64,000 nucleotides of DNA, from assembly GCF_011751075.1 (NCBI RefSeq), contig NZ_JAALLN010000008.1, forward strand, positions 62,001-126,000, read 5' to 3'. This stretch comes from Flavobacterium poyangense (GTDB taxonomy: Bacteria; Bacteroidota; Bacteroidia; Flavobacteriales; Flavobacteriaceae). The notes under the pieces are model-generated. The model ran no database searches, was not told the DNA's origin, and saw nothing but the letters and a program-made list of their open reading frames with translations. The translations under genes and the position numbers were made by a program. Of this stretch, positions 58,007-64,000 are shown piece after piece (positions within the stretch are counted from its first letter, which is position 1; each line of letters opens with the position of its first letter).

Positions 58007-59083
58007 CTACCAACTCGCTTTTGTCTCTTTGATCGTTTTTAAATTACTTGCAGACAGTGCATTCCCATCAAAGAACGAGACTCCTGCTGCTCCATTTTCT
58101 TTTGCGTATAAAATGGCATCTTTTAGTTCTTTATCGCTCTTTAAACCCGGAACATAAATTCCGGTATTGATTTTTGTTTTCTTATCTTTTAAATCAGCAA
58201 CACCTTGTTTGGTAGCGTAACCAACCCAGTCAATTTCTTCGTCATAAAAACTATTATAAATCATCGGGTACACCTGGTCGATATTCCATTTGTCCCAACG
58301 TTGACGTACCATATGATCTGCCATTTCCGGATAAGGAAATACGGCTGCGGTCAGATTTTTGTTGTGTTTATGAACAATTTCATAAGCATCGTTTACAACT
58401 GCCTGAATCGCATTTAATCTAAAGTTTTTCCACTCCATATCGATCGAAGTGTTGTGGCTTTCTTTTGGGTTTTTATGATGGATTTTTTCGAAAGCTTTCA
58501 CACATTCGTCACAATAACAAAAATCGAATTGAGGTAATTCTACATCTTGAACCAAGTTGTATTTTGGCAATAAACTAATTGGCAAAAAGATGTCGGGGAA
58601 ACGAATGTAATCTAAGTGCACACTCTCGATTCCGTTTACTTTCGCTAATTCTTCCACTAACTTCAGTACATGTTCTCTGGATTCCTTTCTGGTTGGACAC
58701 AACCATTGGTAATAATCTACGTACGGACGCGTATCAAAGCAAGATTTCCCTTCTTTGCTCACCTGATACCATTCCGGATGCTTCAAGGCAACTGAGTCAC
58801 CGGGTCTGTTCATTGCCATAATCCAGGCATGTACTTTTAGACCTTCTTTGGTCGCCAAAGGCACTAATCTTTTTAAAAGTTTTGGATCTGTTGCTGTGTT
58901 TATGAGTACTTCATCAATTCCTCCCTCTTTGTATTTTTTGAATTCTTTTGTATAATCTGCATCCGATTTTTTGGCATCGGCAGTAGTCCATACTCCAAAT
59001 TTAAAAGTGGTTTGTTCTTCTTTTTTAGTACATGAAAAAATACTAAATGCTAATAAAAAAAGTAATAGTTTTGGTAGTTTCAT
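58007..59083 (-). CDS. GHL10-like glycoside hydrolase lipoprotein
   Basis: This 358-residue protein has a lipoprotein signal with Cys18 in IFSCTKKEE. It looks like a TIM barrel of the DUF187/GHL10 type: EVLINTATDP, KVHAWIMAMNRPG, the strand SVHLDYIRFPD, CYCDECVKAFEK and DQVYPMIYNSFY. The family is proposed to be hydrolytic but its substrate is generally unknown. The two acids in LDYIRFPD are candidates for catalysis. It starts 6 bp after the CBM9-like gene. In this operon it could be the missing endo-acting or core-processing enzyme; that is speculation. Confidence 0.75.
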   Translation of the reverse strand: MKLPKLLLFLLAFSIFSCTKKEEQTTFKFGVWTTADAKKSDADYTKEFKKYKEGGIDEVLINTATDPKLLKRLVPLATKEGLKVHAWIMAMNRPGDSVALKHPEWYQVSKEGKSCFDTRPYVDYYQWLCPTRKESREHVLKLVEELAKVNGIESVHLDYIRFPDIFLPISLLPKYNLVQDVELPQFDFCYCDECVKAFEKIHHKNPKESHNTSIDMEWKNFRLNAIQAVVNDAYEIVHKHNKNLTAAVFPYPEMADHMVRQRWDKWNIDQVYPMIYNSFYDEEIDWVGYATKQGVADLKDKKTKINTGIYVPGLKSDKELKDAILYAKENGAAGVSFFDGNALSASNLKTIKETKASW

Positions 59084-59089
59084 AGTGGT

Positions 59090-60157
59090 TTATTTTGTTG
59101 TTATTTTTCCGTCCTGCCTTATTATGAATGTTGTATTAGAGAAAGGACTCTTTACTAAAATATTATATCCTGACGAATGGTTTTCTATTGTTGGTTTTAA
59201 AATTTCACCATCGATAGTACTGCTTTTTGTGGTAAGCGCTGCAATAGACTTTGCCCAGGTTTTATGTTTTTCAAAATACCTTTTTTGAGCACGGTACAAA
59301 GAATACAACTCCCATCTTACTTTTTCGTCCTGCGGAATTGTAAAAGTATCTTTCCCTTCTTTGGAAGAGAAATACACATACCCCCATTTTTCGGGTTCAT
59401 GCATATTGATTACGCCCATTGGCGACCAAACCCAATTGTACTCAGGTAAAAACTTCCCCTGAGCATCTTTCTTGCGCTCATAAGTTCCATTTTTGATACT
59501 GTGCTGCCAATTGACCCTCGAAAAATTGATCCTCCAGAATTTATCTGCCGGAACATTCTGATCAAAGAAACTGGTTTTGTAAGTCGCCCATGGAATTGCC
59601 ATTTCTAAAACCCAGCCTTCATCTGTATCATTTGCATTGTTTAGAGTTCCGTTGACCTTGACTGCTGATTTTAATCCCTGAATATTCCAATCGTTTGCTA
59701 CTACAATATCACTTTCTCTGTATGGTTTTGTCAGGAATAAATCCCAGGCGGTATTTAAGGCGTTTATTTCCAATTCGTAATAATTAAAGGTATCGCTGTC
59801 CGGATCTACAAAAACTTCAAAATCATTATTGTAAAAAATGATGGTGTCGCGTTGTTTTAGATTGGCCCAAACATGTGGTTCTTCCATTTTTGCTAAAATG
59901 TAGAAATTGGTTTCGTCCCAAAGCATTTTTACTTTTGTCGCATACTTTGGTTTTATACCATTTTCGATATCTTCAAAAAGGTCTGTCCATTCTGTTTTAC
60001 TCCATGAAGCATCGGTATCGTCTCCATCGATTACGATTGGTGCTGTTGTTTTTGCTGCAACATAGGTTTTGGGCACAATTGATTTCTTTGATTGCGAATA
60101 TCCCATTATCGAAATCAATCCTAAAGCAACGGTCAGCCATTTTAATTTTACAACCAT
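59090..60157 (-). CDS. CBM9-like carbohydrate-binding protein, exported
   Basis: This 355-residue protein has a signal peptide (to MGYSQ). Residues ~35-240 match the CBM9/DOMON-like fold: APIVIDGDDTDASWSKTEW, VKMLWDETNFYILAKMEEPH, NDFEVFVDPD and EMAIPW. A C-terminal extension (~255-355) contains YRAQKRYFEKH and a short beta region. No catalytic motif is seen, so glycan capture is the likely job. It lies between GH130 (6-bp gap) and the GHL10-like gene (6-bp gap). Confidence 0.85.
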   Translation of the reverse strand: MVVKLKWLTVALGLISIMGYSQSKKSIVPKTYVAAKTTAPIVIDGDDTDASWSKTEWTDLFEDIENGIKPKYATKVKMLWDETNFYILAKMEEPHVWANLKQRDTIIFYNNDFEVFVDPDSDTFNYYELEINALNTAWDLFLTKPYRESDIVVANDWNIQGLKSAVKVNGTLNNANDTDEGWVLEMAIPWATYKTSFFDQNVPADKFWRINFSRVNWQHSIKNGTYERKKDAQGKFLPEYNWVWSPMGVINMHEPEKWGYVYFSSKEGKDTFTIPQDEKVRWELYSLYRAQKRYFEKHKTWAKSIAALTTKSSTIDGEILKPTIENHSSGYNILVKSPFSNTTFIIRQDGKITTK

Positions 60158-60163
60158 CTTTTT

Positions 60164-61129
60164 TTATAAACTATTATCTTTCGTAAACTGAACTACTTCA
60201 CTTAATTTACCAAATGCTATCGCTACAACTGTATCTGCCGCACCGTAATAAACTGCCAGTTTATCTTCCTCTGTGTCGTGCAAAGCTGCGCATGGAAATA
60301 CTACATTTGGCACATCTCCAACCATTTCATAAAGTTCTGCCGGGCCTAATAAATACGGTTGAGTTCTGTATTTTACCTGATCGGGCGAATCAACATCTAA
60401 AAGTGCTGAACCCATTGCGTAACGGAAACCGTTGCAGGTATTGATAACACCATGATAGATCATCAACCAGCCATCGTTTGTCAAAATCGGAATTGGTCCG
60501 GCTCCGATTTTAGTACACTGCCAGGCACTATCTTCAAAAGGTGTTGGTTTCATTACCAGACGGTGTTCTCCCCAATATTTCATATCGGGACTGTAACTGA
60601 TCCAGATATCACCAAAAGGCGTATGACCGTTATCACTCGGACGACTTAACATGGCGTACTTACCGTTTATTTTCTGTGGGAATAAAACACCATTTCTATT
60701 GAAAGGTAAAAAGGCATTTTCGCATTGAAAAAATTCTTTAAAGTCAAAAGTGTATCCAATACCAATTGTGGGGCCGTTATAACCATTGCACCAGGTAATC
60801 CAGTATCGATCTTCTATAAAAACAACACGAGGATCATATTTATAGGCAGATTCAATCATTTCGGTATTTCCGGATTGCATTACGATGGGTTCGTGGTTAA
60901 TGTCCCAATCGATTCCGTTTTTACTAAAACCGGCAAAAATATTCATTTGAACAGCCTTATTATCACATCTGAAAACACCTGCAAATCCATCTTCAAAAGG
61001 GACTACGGCGCTGTTAAAAATACTGTTTGATGGCGGTATGGCGTATCGCTCAATAATTGGATTTTCAGAGTATCTCCACATTACATCGTTACTGTTTTCG
61101 GGTCTGTCTTGCCAAGGAATACTGTTCAT
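60164..61129 (-). CDS. GH130 beta-mannoside phosphorylase, probably Man-beta-1,4-GlcNAc
   Basis: This 321-residue protein has no signal peptide, so it is cytoplasmic. It has the five-bladed propeller motifs of GH130: [18 protein letters not shown], the catalytic Asp99 in [32 protein letters not shown] and WLMIYHG, then AVYYGAADT. The branch containing Bacteroides N-glycan enzymes phosphorolyses Man-beta-1,4-GlcNAc to mannose-1-phosphate and GlcNAc. That fits a locus that leaves the N-glycan core disaccharide. The SSS transporter gene immediately upstream may import it. Confidence 0.9.
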   Translation of the reverse strand: MNSIPWQDRPENSNDVMWRYSENPIIERYAIPPSNSIFNSAVVPFEDGFAGVFRCDNKAVQMNIFAGFSKNGIDWDINHEPIVMQSGNTEMIESAYKYDPRVVFIEDRYWITWCNGYNGPTIGIGYTFDFKEFFQCENAFLPFNRNGVLFPQKINGKYAMLSRPSDNGHTPFGDIWISYSPDMKYWGEHRLVMKPTPFEDSAWQCTKIGAGPIPILTNDGWLMIYHGVINTCNGFRYAMGSALLDVDSPDQVKYRTQPYLLGPAELYEMVGDVPNVVFPCAALHDTEEDKLAVYYGAADTVVAIAFGKLSEVVQFTKDNSL

Positions 61130-61200
61130 TCTATTGTTGTTTTATTTATTGTTTGTTTAAAAAATTTGTCATGCTTAACACAAAAACTAAAAGTCTTTTG

Positions 61201-61275
61201 CACGCAGATTTGGCAGATTAAGCCGATATTTTTGTTTTGCTATTTCGATAAAGACAATCTGAATAAATCTGCGTG
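61201..61275. repeat. CACGCAGAT inverted-repeat element
   Basis: CACGCAGATTTGGCAGATTA at the left end and AATAAATCTGCGTG at the right. It is homologous to 29348-29430 in the opposite orientation (shared AAGCCGATATTTT and ATTTCGATAAA words). Confidence 0.75.
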
Positions 61276-61343
61276 AAAAATTTCACTGCGAACATAGGAG
61301 AAACCTCGTTTTTGAAACTGCACATTAGGCTTTTCTCTTATAT

Positions 61344-61422
61344 TAACACACATAGCTATGTGTGGAAACTAGTTTCTTTTATATTCTTTTTCTCATACCT
61401 CATTCTATGTCTCTATGTGTTA
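61344..61422. repeat. CACATAGAAACATAG element, internally deleted copy
   Basis: The right arm CTATGTCTCTATGTGTTA is intact; the left arm and interior are fused into TAACACACATAGCTATGTG. It is ~79 bp instead of ~140. With 61201-61275 it fills the gap between the SSS and GH130 genes. Confidence 0.75.
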
Positions 61423-61434
61423 AAACATTTTACT

Positions 61435-63312
61435 TTAGTCCGCAATCTTTCGAACTTTGTCTAACCAGGTGAATTTTAATACCGCAGTAGTGACTAAAAA
61501 TACGATTAATGCTGCAATTGCTTTTGGATAATCTCTGATCACAAAATAAATGGGAAGTAAAATCATACTCGACTGCCACACTATACCGATTATACAATTG
61601 AGCATATCTTTCCAGAAATCATTATTTTTTTCGAAAGTTTGATCTTCCGCTTTTAAGAGCTTGCAAACCGGTTTCCACCAACCCCATGGTCTTACGTTGG
61701 CATAAAATGATTTTAAGACGTCCATATCTGTTGGTTTACTAAAGAAAGTTCCTAAAAGACAACCCAATATAGAAAAACCAAATATGATCGGAAACAAATA
61801 AATGGCCTGTACTTGTGCCAGTTCATACAAAAATGAACCTTCAGCTAAATTCCCTTTGCTTTGTCCTAACAAAAATTGCAGGGAAGCCACGATTAATCCG
61901 GCAAACATTCCCCAGAAATATCCCCAACCGTTAAAACGCCACCAAATCCATTTTAAGAAATTGGCTGCCACATAACCACCATACAAAGCACTTGTGATCC
62001 ATAACGTTAAGGAGTTTATCGACTCTGCGAAGAATCCCATAAAAACACCTAAACCAACCACAAGGAAAGAAGAAATTTGGCTCACTTTTATATAGTGTGC
62101 ATTGGTTGCAACGGGTTTGAAATATTTTTTATAAATATCATTTACAATATAAGCCGGGCCTGCATTTACGAAAGCCGAGAATCCGGACATAAAAGCAGCA
62201 AGTAAACCGGCCAGTAAAAGTCCTTTTATTCCAACAGGAAGATATAAATTGACCACTTTGGGCATTAATAATTCTAAATCGGCTCCGCTTAAAGCTGCAT
62301 TTGCATTAAGCTCGGGTGCTAAATTTACCAAAGCGATTACCACAATCCCCGTTATTAATAAATACCTTGGAATAAATAAAATCAAGTTGGTAAAACCACT
62401 CATATAAGCAGCTTCCTTTACTGATTTTGTAGAAAGAATTCTTTGTAAATCATAACTTGGAGTTGGTCCTGCAACACTGGCAAAGAACCCTTTAAACAAG
62501 GTCATTCCGATGAAAGCGCCGAACATTTTATACCCTTCTGAATCAATTAGCGCATTGAATGTCTGGAATTTTTCACTCCATTGTGTTTCAAACTGCCATC
62601 CGAAGAAAACATTTTTCCACTCTTCACTAATGACAGAATTGATCTGAATATCTGTATAATTTACGAAAGCATAACCGGCAATCAGTACGCTGGCCACAAT
62701 CATAATTAAGTATTGCACCACTTCTGTAGCCACCACTGAAAACATACCGCCTTTGACCGTATAAATTGTAGTTAAAAATATAATTAGTAAAGCATAAGAT
62801 CGCTCTGAGGTAAGGACAACCAAATCTCCGTAATGAAGGGCTAAATCCCACGGAAGAATAATGGTTATGAATTTTCCAATTCCTTCAAAAAAATAAGCGA
62901 TAAAACCAATTGTAGAGATAATAGCAAAAACGGCTACTATAATATGGGATGCTTTTCCGGCTTTGTCGTTTCCAAAACGAGTCAAAATCCACTCAGAGCC
63001 TGTCATTACTTTTGATCGTCGAATCCAGACGGCCAGGAACATCATGACAAAAATCTGATTCCAAATGGGCCAAAGCCACATAAACATAAAGCTTTTTACG
63101 CCATACAAAAACAGTATTCCAATCATCCAGGAAGTACCCGAAACGTCAAACATTCCGGATCCGTTGCTCAATCCTAAAAAATACCATTTGATTGTTTTTC
63201 CGCCAAGGAAATAATCGTCTAAACCTTTTGATGCTTTTCGTGAAATCCAAATTCCTATTCCTACTGATAGCACAATATAGGCCACGATGATTGATACGTC
63301 AATGATATTCAT
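61435..63312 (-). CDS. Sodium/solute symporter (SSS) family transporter
   Basis: This 625-residue protein has about fourteen hydrophobic segments. SRKASKGLDDYFLGGKTIKW after helix 1, SWMIG and AGLLAAFMSGFSAFVNAGPAYIVND are SSS signatures. A hydrophilic loop near ~195-250 and a long C-terminal tail with extra helices are present. It takes up a solute with Na+ across the inner membrane. Upstream of GH130 in one operon, it is a candidate importer of Man-GlcNAc or of mannose/GlcNAc. The substrate is inferred only from position. Confidence 0.88.
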   Translation of the reverse strand: MNIIDVSIIVAYIVLSVGIGIWISRKASKGLDDYFLGGKTIKWYFLGLSNGSGMFDVSGTSWMIGILFLYGVKSFMFMWLWPIWNQIFVMMFLAVWIRRSKVMTGSEWILTRFGNDKAGKASHIIVAVFAIISTIGFIAYFFEGIGKFITIILPWDLALHYGDLVVLTSERSYALLIIFLTTIYTVKGGMFSVVATEVVQYLIMIVASVLIAGYAFVNYTDIQINSVISEEWKNVFFGWQFETQWSEKFQTFNALIDSEGYKMFGAFIGMTLFKGFFASVAGPTPSYDLQRILSTKSVKEAAYMSGFTNLILFIPRYLLITGIVVIALVNLAPELNANAALSGADLELLMPKVVNLYLPVGIKGLLLAGLLAAFMSGFSAFVNAGPAYIVNDIYKKYFKPVATNAHYIKVSQISSFLVVGLGVFMGFFAESINSLTLWITSALYGGYVAANFLKWIWWRFNGWGYFWGMFAGLIVASLQFLLGQSKGNLAEGSFLYELAQVQAIYLFPIIFGFSILGCLLGTFFSKPTDMDVLKSFYANVRPWGWWKPVCKLLKAEDQTFEKNNDFWKDMLNCIIGIVWQSSMILLPIYFVIRDYPKAIAALIVFLVTTAVLKFTWLDKVRKIAD

Positions 63313-63798
63313 TAATTTTAATAGTTGTTTATGGTTAGTTAAATGGTACTCTCTGTTTTTATCACTTTGTTTTGGTTAAGAACAAAGTCAAGTTCAATAA
63401 TGTATGCTTACTTCTAACTTTTTGCAGGTATCTATTCATGAAAAAGCGATTCGTTTGTAACGAAATTAATGCTACAAGGATTTCAGAATTTTCAGGAAAA
63501 ACCTGTTGATGATATGGTATTGCTTTTTTGTTAACATAACTATTTTGATTTGCATTAAATTTATTATAAGAAGTTTATTACAACTAAAAAATCTTGTACC
63601 CTACCTATTTTTATCCCTTTTTATTTTACAACTTGCGATCAGAATTACAAGTAAAACAAAACCTCAAAAATTCACAGTATAAACATTCTTATTTTAGCTT
63701 TAAACTTAAGCAAATTTCAATTTTATTAGCACTAATTTAGACAGACGACATATAAACTTAGATAAACACCAAAAAAAGTCACAAAATATACTATTATT
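63313..63798. other. Divergent intergenic region at the right edge
   Basis: It has no gene and no repeat of the families above. It should contain the promoters of the SSS operon and of the membrane-protein gene at 63799. No LacI-type operator was found here, so the long minus-strand operon may be under other control. Confidence 0.4.
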
Positions 63799-64000
63799 AT
63801 GAATTTCAATTCCGGCAAACTCTATAGTGTCCCCTTGCATTATCATATCCTTTTTTGGCTTACTTATTTTTTATTCAACACCTTTCGTTGGGGCATTTAT
63901 TTTAATGATTACGGTTATTCCTTCAAAACTAATTTATTGGGGTTTCCAATTCACATGACTTTATGTTATTTGAATATTCTAATTTTTATGCCTTATTTAG
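63799..64000 (+). CDS. N-terminus of a membrane protein, probable LytS-type histidine kinase (partial)
   Basis: An ATG at 63799 opens a frame to the right edge (67 codons). The translation has HYHILFWLTYFLFNTFRWG and a second hydrophobic stretch LGFPIHMTLCYLNILIFMPY. A first helix with HxxFWxxYxLF followed by a second helix is the usual start of LytS/YehU-type sensor kinases in Flavobacteriia. The kinase domain itself is outside the window. Confidence 0.65.
   Translation, partial: MNFNSGKLYSVPLHYHILFWLTYFLFNTFRWGIYFNDYGYSFKTNLLGFPIHMTLCYLNILIFMPYL

Overview
The window looks like the chromosome of a Flavobacterium-type member of the Bacteroidota. The evidence is AT-rich DNA, a SusC/SusD pair, many Sec-exported or lipoprotein glycosidases, starts without Shine-Dalgarno sequences, promoter-like TAnnTTTG boxes and a PNGase F homologue. 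The species is not identified.

Layout. 1-4674 is the 5' part of a large PKS gene on the minus strand. It opens with a LnmK-like acyltransferase/decarboxylase, then ACP, ketosynthase and four tandem ACPs, with no acyltransferase visible. 4675-5978 is non-coding and holds a decayed IS1182-like element. 5979-7163 encodes a lysine-rich orphan protein. From 7704 to 17974 (minus) lie a GH20 hexosaminidase and most of a non-phosphorylating L-fucose pathway: FAH-type hydrolase, LutC, LutB, LutA, SDR, UxaA-type dehydratase and FucP. 18345-23960 holds a metallophosphoesterase, a GH92 mannosidase and a GH3 enzyme. 24648-29215 (plus) holds the PNGase F-like amidase, a GH29 fucosidase and an M28 peptidase. 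29644-35839 (minus) holds SusD, SusC and a LacI regulator. 36190-40029 (minus) holds a GH29 and the first three fucose steps (dehydrogenase, lactonase, mutarotase). 40513-47915 holds an AraC regulator divergent from a ROK kinase, glycosylasparaginase and two GH29 enzymes. 48285-63312 (minus) holds GH92, GH29, GH20, GH2, a GHL10-like lipoprotein, a CBM9-like protein, GH130 and an SSS transporter. A truncated membrane protein, probably a LytS-type sensor kinase, starts at 63799.

Together these genes form an apparent system for eating fucosylated N-glycans. PNGase frees the glycan, and five GH29, two GH20, GH2, GH3 and two GH92 enzymes trim it. GH130 phosphorolyses the Man-GlcNAc core, and glycosylasparaginase splits GlcNAc-Asn. 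L-fucose is imported by FucP and oxidised to pyruvate plus L-lactate, which LutABC turns into pyruvate. A 16-bp palindrome near ACTAAATCGATTTAGT recurs before the PNGase gene, susC, lacI, the mutarotase gene and the ROK gene, so the LacI protein probably co-regulates these units.

The intergenic DNA is crowded with at least five families of short interspersed repeats. The commonest is a ~140-bp element with 18-bp inverted ends (TAACACATAGAAACATAG). Several sit between genes that look co-transcribed.
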